Assembly (NCBI RefSeq): GCF_921293095.1
Contig: NC_060258.1
Location: 5,718,607 to 5,782,606 of the forward strand
DNA length: 64,000 bases
Reading direction: 5' to 3'
From: Ischnura elegans
Taxonomy: Eukaryota > Arthropoda > Insecta > Odonata > Coenagrionidae
The notes beneath the pieces are model-generated. The model had not been told where the DNA came from and searched no databases. It saw nothing but the letters and a program-made list of their open reading frames with translations. The first letter of the stretch is position 1, and every line of letters begins with the position of its first letter. Positions 1-14,300 of the stretch are shown one piece after another. The translations under genes were made by a program, and so were the position numbers.

Positions 1-16
1 GCCTCCAGCCTCCCCT

Positions 17-116
17 CCTCCAGTGTTCGGTGGCCGGAAAAGAACCCGGGTCCCCGAGGGGAAAAGAGCGTCAACTCAGGGACCCGGGTTCGCACCCGGC
101 CACTGAACACTGGAGG
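17..116. repeat. Foldback hairpin with about 36-nt arms
   Basis: Two imperfect inverted arms (17-54 and 79-116) flank a spacer of about 24 nt. Each arm has a distal block with CCAGTGTTC and GGCCGG and a proximal block AACCCGGGTCCC, separated by 4-5 unmatched bases. Only one mismatch falls inside the distal block. The right arm reads GGGTTCGCACCC, which resembles a tRNA B box. The arms may therefore be two inverted copies of a tRNA-derived sequence (inference). The structure lies at the window edge, so a larger parent element cannot be seen. Confidence 0.7.
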
Positions 117-204
117 CACCTGAGACTTCCTGACCGACCTAAGTTCTAATCGACCTCACTCTAACGAACCCACTCATAACGCCCCAATTTTTCGCTTTTT
201 TTCG

Positions 205-281
205 CACGACCGCGGCCGGGAATCGAACCCGGGACCCCCGCGTGGGAATCCAACACGCTAACTACTAGTCTACCGCCCCCC
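205..281 (-). repeat. tRNA-like sequence, probable SINE head
   Basis: On the minus strand there is a perfect five-pair T-arm (CCGGG, loop TTCGATT, CCCGG), so a good RNA polymerase III B box. Upstream is an A-box-like TAGACTAGTAGTTAG. A five-pair anticodon-like stem (GCGTG/CACGC) encloses a nine-base loop, which is abnormal. The two acceptor strands do not pair. Downstream on the same strand lies an A-rich stretch and unrelated sequence. This fits a tRNA-derived SINE head rather than a working tRNA gene. Confidence 0.6.
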
Positions 282-584
282 CGTTCAAAACGCCTGAAAA
301 ATAAGGTGGTATTTTCAAACGCGGAACACCTGTGGTGGCTTCCCGTAACTGCAGGTGATGATAATGAGAACTTAATACGCAATTTATCGAGAAATAGGTG
401 GTTAGGGCAATTCAATTATACTCTCGACACGTTCCTTTCGAAACGTTCTGATCGAAATCGGCTGATAAGGCAGATTGTTCCCGTTGAACGTTCTTCTAGG
501 ATTACGCCATCAAAAATTAATACAATATTTTTATAAATTGTAAATCAGTCGCACAGAAAATCTACATAACTATTTTCAATTATT
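282..584. other. No gene seen
   Basis: AT-rich sequence with only short open frames and no recognisable domain, RNA or repeat. Confidence 0.5.
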
Positions 585-2376
585 AAAGAACGTTTCACAA
601 CGCATACCATCAAAATCGGATGACATTTAATTTTTTTACGCCCAACTTTTGATTTTGAAAGGTGTTTCATGTGTGTAATACAACCACAAATCCTAGGATA
701 TTTCCCAAAGTTGTAATTCTGTCACAATAAAACTATACTGAAATATTTGTAATGTTATTCCGAATGTTTTACAAGTAAAGTACCCAAAATCCGAGGAGAA
801 ATAATTTTTTATACTCCGGTTGGCAGACATTGAATGTTTTTCTCGGGTGCATGGCAACCACATATCATGTAATATTTACAAAACTTGTAACTTAATCGTG
901 CTGAAACTCTATTAAAATAATTATCATGTTACTCCGAACGTTTTAAAAGTATTCTGATCACAACCCGAAGAGAAATAAAATTTTAACTCCGGATGGCTGA
1001 TTTTGAATGTGTCTCCTGTGTGTATGGCCACCACAAATCATGAAATATTTTCAAAACTTCTAACTAAATCGTGCTGAAACTCTTTAGAAATACTTATTAT
1101 GATATTCCGAACGTTTTAAAAGTACTCTGACCGAAATCCGATGAGAAATACTTTTTTCCCTCAGGATGGTTGATTCTGAATGTGTGTCCTGGGTGTATGG
1201 CAACCACAAATCATGAAATATTTTCATAACTAGTACCTTAATCGTGCTGAAACTCTATAGAAATACTTATTATGTTATTCCGAACGTTTTAAAAGTACTC
1301 TGACCTAAATCCGATGAGAAATACTTTTTTCCTTCAGGATGGTTGATTCTGAATGTGTGTCCTGGGTGTATGGCAACCACAAATCATGAAATATTTTCAA
1401 AACAAGTACCTTAATCGTACTGAAACTCTACTCAAATAATTATCATGATATTCCGAACGTTTTAAAAGTACTCTGACCGAAATCCGATGAGAAATACTTT
1501 TTTCCCTCAGGATGGTTGATTCTGAATGTGTGTCCTGGGTGTATGGCAACCACAAATCATGAAATATTTTCAAAACTTGTAACTTAATCGTACTGAAACT
1601 CTATAGAAATACTTATTATGTTATTCCGAACGTTTTAAAAGTACTCTTACCGAAATCCGATGAGAAATACTTTTTTCCCTCAGGATGGTCGATTCTGAAT
1701 GTGTGCCCTGGGTGTATGGCAACCACAAATCATGAAATATTTTAAAAACTTGTAACTTAATCGTGCTGAAACTCTGTAGAAATACTTATTATGTTATTTC
1801 GAACGTTTTAAAAGTACTCTGACCGAAATCCGATGAGAAATAAGTTTTAAACTCCGGTTGGCTGATTTTGAATGCCTTTTTTTGGGTGCATGGCAACCAC
1901 AAATCATGAAATATTTTCAAAACTTGTAACTTAATCGTGCTGAAACTCTGTAGAAATACTTATTATGTTATTCCGAACGTTTTAAAAGTACTCTGACCGA
2001 AATCCGATGAGAAATAAGTTTTAAACTCCGGTTGGCTGATTTTGAATGCCTTTTTTTGGGTGCATGGCAACCACAAATCATGAAATATTTTCAAAACTTG
2101 TAACTTAATCGTACTGAAACTCTATAGAAATACTTATTATGTTATTCCGAACGTTTTAAAAGTACTCTGACCGAAATCCGATGAGAAGTACTTTTTTCCC
2201 TCAGGATGGTCGATTCTGAATGTGTGCCCTGGGTGTATGGCAACCACAAATCATGAAATATTTTGAAAACTTGTAACTTAATCGTGCTGAAACTCTGTAG
2301 AAATACTTATTATGTTATTCCGAACGTTTTAAAAGTACTCTGACCGAAATCCGATGAGAAATAAGTTTTAAACTCC
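585..2376. repeat. Tandem satellite, unit about 173 bp
   Basis: The landmark ATGGCAACCACAAATCATG recurs at about 851, 1024, 1197, 1370, 1543, 1716, 1890, 2064 and 2237, a spacing of 173-174 bp. About ten copies are present. The two leftmost are clearly more diverged, as expected at an array edge. Two subtypes alternate in the segment before the landmark: one with CCCTCAGGATGG, one with AAACTCCGGTTGG. The array ends abruptly where the next satellite begins. Confidence 0.93.
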
Positions 2377-5300
2377 TAGAGGGCGTCTCAAAAAGATAAT
2401 ACCATATCATCTCATCCCTTAAACGATCATTTTTAAGTGTTTTATGCGTGGTCAAAGTAATGGAATTAACATTCAAAAACGTGAATACGAATAAATGATG
2501 AAAAATGGGGCTTTCTCCAAATATTATCAAATGAATGTTTTTTACTTGTCAACGGATAGAGGGCGTCTCAAAAAGATAATTCACTATCATCTCATCCCTT
2601 AAACGATCATTTTTAAGTGTTTCATGCGTGGTCAAAGTAATTGAATTTACCATTCAAAAACGTGAATACGAATAAATGATGAAAAATGGGGCTATCTCCA
2701 AATATTAACAAATGAATGATTTTTACTTGTCAACGGATAGAGGGCGTCTCAAAAAGATAATACCATATCATCTCATCCCTTAAACGATCATTTTTAAGTG
2801 TTTTATGCGTGGTCAAAGTAATGGAATTAACATTCAAAAACGTGAATACGAATAAATGATGAAAAATGGGGCTATCTCCAAATATTAACAAATGAATGAT
2901 TTTTACTTGTCAACGGATAGAGGGCGTCTCAAAAAGATAATACCATATCATCTCATCCCTTAAACGATCATTTTTAAGTGTTTTATATGTGGTCAAAGTA
3001 ATGGAATTTACCATTCAAAAACCTGAATACGAATAAATGATGAAAAATGGGAATATCTCAAAATATTAATAAATGAATGTTTTTTACTTGTCAACGGATA
3101 GAGGGCGTCTCAAAAAGATAATTCCATATCAACGCATCCCTTAAACGATCATTTTCAAGTGTTTAATGCGTGGTCAAAGTAATGGAATTTACCATTCAAA
3201 AACGTGAATACGAATAAATGATGAAAAATGGGGCTATCTCAAAATATTATCAAATGAATGTTTTTTACTTGTGAACGGTTAGAGGGCGTCTCAAAAAGAT
3301 AATTCCATATCATCTCATCCCTTAAACGATCATTTTTAAGTGTTTTATGCGTGGTCAAAGTAATGGAATTAACATTCAAAAACGTGAATACGAATAAATG
3401 ATGAAAAATGGGGCTATCTCCAAATATTATCAAATGAATGTTTTTTACTTGTCAACGGATAGAGGGCGTCTCAAAAAGATAATTCACTATCATCTCATCC
3501 CTTAAACGATCATTTTTAAGTGTTTTATGCGTGGTCAAAGTAATTGAATTTACCATTCAAAAACGTGAATACGAATAAATGATGAAAAATGGGGCTATCT
3601 CCAAATATTAACAAATGAATGATTTTTACTTGTCAACGGATAGAGGGCGTCTCAAAAAGATAATACCATATCATCTCATCCCTTAAACGATCATTTTTAA
3701 GTGTTTTATGCGTGGTCAAAGTAATGGAATTAACATTCAAAAACGTGAATACGAATAAATGATGAAAAATGGGGCTATCTCCAAATATTAACAAATGAAT
3801 GATTTTTACTTGTCAACGGATAGAGGGCGTCTCAAAAAGATAATACCATATCATCTCATCCCTTAAACGATCATTTTTAAGTGTTTTATGCGTGGTCAAA
3901 ATAATGGAATTAACATTCAAAAACGTGCATACGAATAAATGATGAAAAATGGGGCTATCTCCAAATATTAACAAATGAAGGATATTTTTACTTGTCAACG
4001 GATAGAGGGCGTCTCAAAAAGATAATACCATATCATCTCATCCCTTAAACGATCATTTTTAAGTGTTTTATGATTGGTCGAAATAATGGAATTTACCATT
4101 CAAAAACATGAATACGAATAAATGATGAAAAATGGGGCTTTCTCCAAATTTTATCAAATGAATATTTTTTATTGTCAACGGATAGAGGGCGTCTCAAAAA
4201 GATAATTCCATATCATCTCATCCCTTAAACGATCATTTTTAAGTGTTTTATGCGTGGTCAAAGTAATGGAATTAACATTCAAAAACGTGAATACGAATAA
4301 ATGATGAAAAATGGGACTATCTCAAAATATTAATAAATGAATGTTTTTTACTTGTCAACGGATAGAGGGCGTCTCAAAAAGATAATTCCATATCAACGCA
4401 TCCCTTAAACGATCATTTTTAAGTGTTTTATGATTGGTCGAAATAATGGAATTTACCATTCAAAAACGTGAATACGAATAAATGATGAAAAATGGGGCTA
4501 TCTCCAAATATTAACAAATGAATGATTTTTACTTGTCAACGGATAGAGGGCGTCTCAAAAAGATAATACCATATCATCTCATCCCTTAAACGATCATTTT
4601 TAAGTGTTTAATGCGTGGTCAAAGTAATGGAATTTACCATTCAAAAACGTGAATACGAATAAATGATGAAAAATGGGGCTATCTCCAAATATTATCAAAT
4701 GAATGATTTTTACTTGTCAACGGATAGAGGGCGTCTCAAAAAGATAATTCCATATCATCTCATCCCTTAAACGATCATTTTTAAGTGTGTTATATGTGGT
4801 CAAAGTAATGGAATTTACCATTCAAAAACCTGAATACGAATAAATGATGAAAAATGGGAATATCTCAAAATATTAATAAATGAATGTTTTTTACTTGTCA
4901 ACGGATAGAGGGCGTCTCAAAAAGATAATTCCATATCAACGCATCCCTTAAACGATCATTTTCAAGTGTTTAATGCGTGGTCAAAGTAATGGAATTTACC
5001 ATTCAAAAACGTGAATACGAATAAATGATGAAAAATGGGGCTATCTCAAAATATTATCAAATGAATGTTTTTTACTTGTGAACGGTTAGAGGGCGTCTCA
5101 AAAAGATAATTCCATATCATCTCATCCCTTAAACGATCATTTTTAAGTGTTTTATGCGTGGTCAAAGTAATGGAATTTACCATTCAAAAACGTGAATACG
5201 AATAAATGATGAAAAATGGGGCTATCTCCAAATATTAACAAATGAATGATTTTTACTTATCAACGGATAGAGGGCGTCTCAAAAAGATAATTCCATATCA

Positions 5301-8300
5301 TCTCATCCCTTAAACGATCATTTTTAAGTGTTTTATGCGTGGTCAAAGTAATGGAATTTACCATTCAAAAACCAGAATACGAATAAATGATGAAAAATGG
5401 GACTATCTCAAAATATTAATAAATGAATGTTTTTTACTTGTCAACAGATAGAGGGCGTCTCAAAAAGATAATTCCATATCATCTCATCCCTTAAACGATC
5501 ATTTTTAAGTGTGTTATATGTGGAATATTTTTTATTGTCAACGGATAGAGGGCGTCTCAAAAAGATAATACCATATCATCTCATCCCTTAAACGATCATT
5601 TTTAAGTGTTTTATGCGTGGTCAAAATAATGGAATTAACATTCAAAAACGTGAATACGAATAAATGATGAAAAATGGGACTATCTCAAAATATTAATAAA
5701 TGAATGTTTTTTACTTGTCAACGGATAGAGGGCGTCTCAAAAAGATAATTCCATATCATCTCATCCCTTAAACGATCATTTTTAAGTGTTTCATGCGTGG
5801 TCAAAGTAATTGAATTTACCATTCAAAAACGTGAATACGAATAAATGATGAAAAATGGGGCTATCTCCAAATATTAACAAATGAATGATTTTTACTTGTC
5901 AACGGATAGAGGGCGTCTCAAAAAGATAATACCATATCATCTCATCCCTTAAACGATCATTTTTAAGTGTTTTATGCGTGGTCAAAGTAATGGAATTAAC
6001 ATTCAAAAACGTGAATACGAATAAATGATGAAAAATGGGGCTATCTCCAAATATTAACAAATGAATGATTTTTACTTGTCAACGGATAGAGGGCGTCTCA
6101 AAAAGATAATACCATATCATCTCATCCCTTAAACGATCATTTTTAAGTGTGTTATATGTGGTCAAAGTAATGGAATTTACCATTCAAAAACCTGAATACG
6201 AATAAATGATGAAAAATGGGAATATCTCAAAATATTAATAAATGAATGTTTTTTACTTGTCAACGGATAGAGGGCGTCTCAAAAAGATAATTCCATATCA
6301 ACGCATCCCTTAAACGATCATTTTCAAGTGTTTAATGCGTGGTCAAAGTAATGGAATTTACCATTCAAAAACGTGAATACGAATAAATGATGAAAAATGG
6401 GGCTATCTCAAAATATTATCAAATGAATGTTTTTTACTTGTGAACGGATAGAGGGCGTCTCAAAAAGATAATTCCATATCATCTCATCCCTTAAACGATC
6501 ATTTTTAAGTGTTTTATGCGTGGTCAAAGTAATGGAATTAACATTCAAAAACGTGAATACGAATAAATGATGAAAAATGGGGCTATCTCCAAATATTATC
6601 AAATGAATGTTTTTTACTTGTCAACGGATAGAGGGCGTCTCAAAAAGATAATTCACTATCATCTCATCCCTTAAACGATCATTTTTAAGTGTTTTATGCG
6701 TGGTCAAAGTAATTGAATTTACCATTCAAAAACGTGAATACGAATAAATGATGAAAAATGGGGCTATCTCCAAATATTAACAAATGAATGATTTTTACTT
6801 GTCAACGGATAGAGGGCGTCTCAAAAAGATAATACCATATCATCTCATCCCTTAAACGATCATTTTTAAGTGTTTTATATATGGTCAAAGTAATGGAATT
6901 TACCATTCAAAAACCTGAATACGAATAAATGATGAAAAATGGGAATATCTCAAAATATTAATAAATGAATGTTTTTTACTTGTCAACGGATAGAGGGCGT
7001 CTCAAAAAGATAATACCATATCATCTCATCCCTTAAACGATCATTTTTAAGTGTTTTATGATTGGTCGAAATAATGGAATTTACCATTCAAAAACATGAA
7101 TACGAATAAATGATGAAAAATGGGGCTTTCTCCAAATATTAACAAATGAATGATTTTAACTTGTCAACGGATAGAGGGCGTCTCAAAAAGATAATTCCAT
7201 ATCATCTCATCCCTTAAACGATCATTTTTAAGTGTTTTATGCGTGGTCAAAGTAATGGAATTTACCATTCAAAAACCAGAATACGAATAAATGATGAAAA
7301 ATGGGACTATCTCAAAATATTAATAAATGAATGTTTTTTACTTGTCAACGGATAGAGGGCGTCTCAAAAAGATAATTCCATATCATCTCATCCCTTAAAC
7401 GATCATTTTTAAGTGTGTTATATGTGGAATATTTTTTATTGTCAACGGATAGAGGGCGTCTCAAAAAGATAATACCATATCATCTCATCCCTTAAACGAT
7501 CATTTTTAAGTGTTTTATGCGTGGTCAAAATAATGGAATTAACATTCAAAAACGTGAATACGAATAAATGATGAAAAATGGGGCTATCTCCAAATATTAT
7601 CAAATGAATGTTTTTTACTTGTCAACGGATAGAGGGCGTCTCAAAAAGATAATTCACTATTATCTCATCCCTTAAACGATCATTTTTAAGTGTTTTATGC
7701 GTGGTCAAAGTAATTGAATTTACCATTCAAAAACGTGAATACGAATAAATGATGAAAAATGGGGCTATCTCCAAATATTAACAAATGAAGGATATTTTTA
7801 CTTGTCAACGGATAGAGGGCGTCTCAAAAAGATAATACCATATCATCTCATCCCTTAAACGATCATTTTTAAGTGTTTTATGCGTGGTCAAAATAATGGA
7901 ATTAACATTCAAAAACGTGAATACGAATAAATGATGAAAAATGGGGCTTTCTCCAAATATTAACAAATGAATGATTTTTACTTGTCAACGGATAGAGGGC
8001 GTCTCAAAAAGATAATACCATATCATCTCATCCCTTAAACGATCATTTTTAAGTGTTTTATGCGTGGTCAAAGTAATGGAATTAACATTCGAAAACGTAA
8101 ATACGAATAAATGATGAAAAATGGGGCTATCTCCAAATATTAACAAATGAATGATTTTTACTTGTCAACGGATAGAGGGCGTCTCAAAAAGATAATACCA
8201 TATCATCTCATCCCTTAAACGATCATTTTTAAGTGTTTTATGCGTGGTCAAAGTAATGGAATTTACCATTCAAAAACGTGAATACGAATAAATGATGAAA

Positions 8301-11300
8301 AATGGGGCTATCTCCAAATATTATCAAATGAATGTTTTTTACTTGTCAACGGATAGAGGGCGTCTCAAAAAGATAATTCACTATCATCTCATCCCTTAAA
8401 CGATCATTTTTAAGTGTTTCATGCGTGGTCAAAGTAATTGAATTTACCATTCAAAAACGTGAATACGAATAAATGATGAAAAATGGGGCTATCTCCAAAT
8501 ATTAACAAATGAATGATTTTTACTTGTCAACGGATAGAGGGCCGTCTCAAAAAGATAATACCATATCATCTCATCCCTTAAACGATCATTTTTAAGTGTT
8601 TTATGATTGGTCGAAATAATGGAATTTACCATTCAAAAACATGAATACGAATAAATGATGAAAAATGGGGCTTTCTCCAAATATTAACAAATGAATGATT
8701 TTAACTTGTCAACGGATAGAGGGCGTCTCAAAAAGATAATACCATATCATCTCATCCCTTAAACGATCATTTTTAAGTGTTTTATGCGTGGTCAAAGTAA
8801 TGGAATTAACATTCAAAAACGTGAATACGAATAAATGATGAAAAATGGGGCTATCTCCAAATATTATCAAATGAATGTTTTTTACTTGTCAACGGATAGA
8901 GGGCGTCTCAAAAAGATAATTCCATATCATCTCATCCCTTAAACGATCATTTTTAAGTATTTTATGCGTGGTCAAAGTAATGGAATTAACATTCAAAAAC
9001 GTGAATACGAATAAATGATGAAAAATGGGGCTTTCTCCAAATATTAACAAATGAATGATTTTTACTTGTCAACGGATAGAGGGCGTCTCAAAAAGATAAT
9101 ACCATATCATCTCATCCCTTAAACGATCATTTTTAAGTGTTTTATGCGTGGTCAAAGTAATGGAATTAACATTCAAAAACGTAAATACGAATAAATGATG
9201 AAAAATGGGGCTATCTCCAAATATTAACAAATGAATGATTTTTACTTGTCAACGGATAGAGGGCGTCTCAAAAAGATAATACCATATCATCTCATCCCTT
9301 AAACGATCATTTTTAAGTGTTTTATGATTGGTCGAAATAATGGAATTTACCATTCAAAAACATGAATACGAATAAATGATGAAAAATGGGGCTTTCTCCA
9401 AATATTAACAAATGAATGATTTTAACTTGTCAACGGATAGAGGGCGTCTCAAAAAGATAATACCATATCATCTCATCCCTTAAACGATCATTTTTAAGTG
9501 TTTTATGCGTGGTCAAAGTAATGGAATTAACATTCAAAAACGTGAATACGAATAAATGATGAAAATGGGGCTATCTCCAAATATTATCAAATGAATGTTT
9601 TTTACTTGTCAACGGATAGAGGGCGTCTCAAAAAGATAATTCCATATCATCTCATCCCTTAAACGATCATTTTTAAGTATTTTATGCGTGGTCAAAGTAA
9701 TGGAATTAACATTCAAAAACGTGAATACGAATAAATGATGAAAAATGGGGCTTTCTCCAAATATTAACAAATGAATGATTTTAACTTGTCAACGGATAGA
9801 GGGCGTCTCAAAAAGATAATACCATATCATCTCATCCCTTAAACGATCATTTTTAAGTGTTTTATGCGTGGTCAAAGTAATGGAATTAACATTCAAAAAC
9901 GTAAATACGAATAAATGATGAAAAATGGGGCTATCTCCAAATATTAACAAATGAATGATTTTTACTTGTCAACGGATAGAGGGCGTCTCAAAAAGATAAT
10001 ACCATATCATCTCATCCCTTAAACGATCATTTTTAAGTGTTTAATGCGTGGTCAAAGTAATGGAATTTACCATTCAAAAACGTGAATACGAATAAATGAT
10101 GAAAAATGGGGCTATCTCCAAATATTATCAAATGAATGTTTTTTACTTGTCAACGGATAGAGGGCGTCTCAAAAAGATAATTCACTATCATCTCATCCCT
10201 TAAACGATCATTTTTAAGTGTTTCATGCGTGGTCAAAGTAATTGAATTTACCATTCAAAAACGTGAATACGAATAAATGATGAAAAATGGGGCTATCTCC
10301 AAATATTAACAAATGAATGATTTTTACTTGTCAACGGATAGAGGGCGTCTCAAAAAGATAATACCATATCATCTCATCCCTTAAACGATCATTTTTAAGT
10401 GTTTAATGCGTGGTCAAAGTAATGGAATTTACCATTCAAAAACGTGAATACGAATAAATGATGAAAAATGGGGCTATCTCCAAATATTATCAAATGAATG
10501 ATTTTTACTTGTCAACGGATAGAGGGCGTCTCAAAAAGATAATTCCATATCATCTCATCCCTTAAACGATCATTTTTAAGTGTGTTATATGTGGTCAAAG
10601 TAATGGAATTTACCATTCAAAAACCTGAATACGAATAAATGATGAAAAATGGGAATATCTCAAAATATTAATAAATGAATGTTTTTTACTTGTCAACGGA
10701 TAGAGGGCGTCTCAAAAAGATAATTCCATATCAACGCATCCCTTAAACGATCATTTTCAAGTGTTTAATGCGTGGTCAAAGTAATGGAATTTACCATTCA
10801 AAAACGTGAATACGAATAAATGATGAAAAATGGGGCTATCTCAAAATATTATCAAATGAATGTTTTTTACTTGTGAACGGTTAGAGGGCGTCTCAAAAAG
10901 ATAATTCCATATCACCTCATCCCTTAAACGATCATTTTTAAGTGTTTTATGCGTGGTCAAAGTAATGGAATTTACCATTCAAAAACGTGAATACGAATAA
11001 ATGATGAAAAATGGGCTATCTCCAAATATTAACAAATGAATGATTTTTACTTATCAACGGATAGAGGGCGTCTCAAAAAGATAATTCCATATCATCTCAT
11101 CCCTTAAACGATCATTTTTAAGTGTTTTATGCGTGGTCAAAGTAATGGAATTTACCATTCAAAAACCAGAATACGAATAAATGATGAAAAATGGGACTAT
11201 CTCAAAATATTAATAAATGAATGTTTTTTACTTGTCAACAGATAGAGGGCGTCTCAAAAAGATAATTCCATATCATCTCATCCCTTAAACGATCATTTTT

Positions 11301-14300
11301 AAGTGTGTTATATGTGGAATATTTTTTATTGTCAACGGATAGAGGGCGTCTCAAAAGATAATACCATATCATCTCATCCCTTAAACGATCATTTTTAAGT
11401 GTTTTATGCGTGGTCAAAATAATGGAATTAACATTCAAAAACGTGAATACGAATAAATGATGAAAAATGGGGCTATCTCCAAATATTAACAAATGAAGGA
11501 TATTTTTACTTGTCAACGGATAGAGGGCGTCTCAAAAAGATAATACCATATCATCTCATCCCTTAAACGATCATTTTTAAGGGTTTTATGCGTGGTCAAA
11601 ATAATGGAATTAACATTCAAAAACGTGAATACGAATAAATGATGAAAAATGGGGCTTTCTCCAAATATTAACAAATGAATGATTTTTACTTGTCAACGGA
11701 TAGAGGGCGTCTCAAAAAGATAATACCATATCATCTCATCCCTTAAACGATCATTTTTAAGTGTTTTATGCGTGGTCAAAGTAATGGAATTAACATTCAA
11801 AAACGTAAATACGAATAAATGATGAAAAATGGGGCTATCTCCAAATATTAACAAATGAATGATTTTTACTTGTCAACGGATAGAGGGCGTCTCAAAAAGA
11901 TAATACCATATCATCTCATCCCTTAAACGATCATTTTTAAGTGTTTTATGCGTGGTCAAAGTAATGGAATTTACCATTCAAAAACGTGAATACGAATAAA
12001 TGATGAAAAATGGGGCTATCTCCAAATATTATCAAATGAATGTTTTTTACTTGTCAACGGATAGAGGGCGTCTCAAAAAGATAATTCACTATCATCTCAT
12101 CCCTTAAACGATCATTTTTAAGTGTTTTATGCGTGGTCAAAGTAATTGAATTTACCATTCAAAAACGTGAATACGAATAAATGATGAAAAATGGGGCTAT
12201 CTCCAAATATTAACAAATGAATGATTTTTACTTGTCAACGGATAGAGGGCGTCTCAAAAAGATAATACCATATCATCTCATCCCTTAAACGATCATTTTT
12301 AAGTGTTTTATGTTGGTCGAAATAATGGAATTTACCATTCAAAAACATGAATACGAATAAATGATGAAAAATGGGGCTTTCTCCAAATATTAACAAATGA
12401 ATGATTTTAACTTGTCAACGGATAGAGGGCGTCTCAAAAAGATAATTCCATATCATCTCATCCCTTAAACGATCATTTTTAAGTGTTTTATGCGTGGTCA
12501 AAGTAATGGAATTTACCATTCAAAAACCAGAATACGAATAAATGATGAAAAATGGGACTATCTCAAAATATTAATAAATGAATGTTTTTTACTTGTCAAC
12601 GGATAGAGGGCGTCTCAAAAAGATAATTCCATATCATCTCATCCCTTAAACGATCATTTTTAAGTGTGTTATATGTGGAATATTTTTTATTGTCAACGGA
12701 TAGAGGGCGTCTCAAAAAGATAATACCATATCATCTCATCCCTTAAACGATCATTTTTAAGTGTTTTATGCGTGGTCAAAATAATGGAATTAACATTCAA
12801 AAACGTGAATACGAATAAATGATGAAAAATGGGGCTATCTCAAAATATTATCAAATGAATGATTTTTACTTGTCAACGGATAGAGGGCGTCTCAAAAAGA
12901 TAATACCATATCATCTCATCCCTTAAACGATCATTTTTAAGTGTTTTATGCGTGGTCAAAGTAATGGAATTAACATTCAAAAACGTGAATACGAATAAAT
13001 GATGAAAAATGGGGCTATCTCCAAATATTAACAAATGAATGATTTTTACTTGTCAACGGATAGAGGGCGTCTCAAAAAGATAATACCATATCATCTCATC
13101 CCTTAAACGATCATTTTTAAGTGTTTTATATATGGTCAAAGTAATGGAATTTACCATTCAAAAACCTGAATACGAATAAATGATGAAAAATGGGAATATC
13201 TCAAAATATTAATAAATGAATGTTTTTTACTTGTCAACGGATAGAGGGCGTCTCAAAAAGATAATTCCATATCAACGCATCCCTTAAACGATCATTTTCA
13301 AGTGTTTAATGCGTGGTCAAAGTAATGGAATTTACCATTCAAAAACGTGAATACGAATAAATGATGAAAAATGGGGCTATCTCAAAATATTATCAAATGA
13401 ATGTTTTTTACTTGTGAACGGTTAGAGGGCGTCTCAAAAAGATAATTCCATATCATCTCATCCCTTAAACGATCATTTTTAAGTGTTTTATGCGTGGTCA
13501 AAGTAATGGAATTAACATTCAAAAACGTGAATACAAATAAATGATGAAAAATGGGGCTATCTCCAAATATTATCAAATGAATGTTTTTTACTTGTCAACG
13601 GATAGAGGGCGTCTCAAAAAGATAATTCACTATCATCTCATCCCTTAAACGATCATTTTTAAGTGTTTCATGCGTGGTCAAAGTAATTGAATTTACCATT
13701 CAAAAACGTGAATACGAATAAATGATGAAAAATGGGGCTATCTCCAAATATGTAACAAATGAATGATTTTTACTTGTCAACGGATGAGGGCGTCTCAAAA
13801 AGATAATACCATATCATCTCATCCTTAAACGATCATTTTTAAGTGTTTAATGCGTGGTCAAAGTAATGGAATTTACCATTCAAAAACGTGAATACGAATA
13901 AATGATGAAAAATGGGGCTATCTCCAAATATTATCAAATGAATGATTTTTACTTGTCAACGGATAGAGGGCGTCTCAAAAAGATAATTCCATATCATCTC
14001 ATCCCTTAAACGATCATTTTTAAGTGTGTTATATGTGGTCAAAGTAATGGAATTTACCATTCAAAAACCTGAATACGAATAAATGATGAAAAATGGGAAT
14101 ATCTCAAAATATTAATAAATGAATGTTTTTTACTTGTCAACGGATAGAGGGCGTCTCAAAAAGATAATTCCATATCAACGCATCCCTAAACGATCATTTT
14201 CAAGTGTTTAATGCGTGGTCAAAGTAATGGAATTTACCATTCAAAAACGTGAATACGAATAAATGATGAAAAATGGGGCTATCTCAAAATATTATCAAAT

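Noticed and set aside
205-281. Functional tRNA gene
   Set aside because: The T-arm is perfect but the acceptor strands do not pair and the anticodon loop has nine bases.
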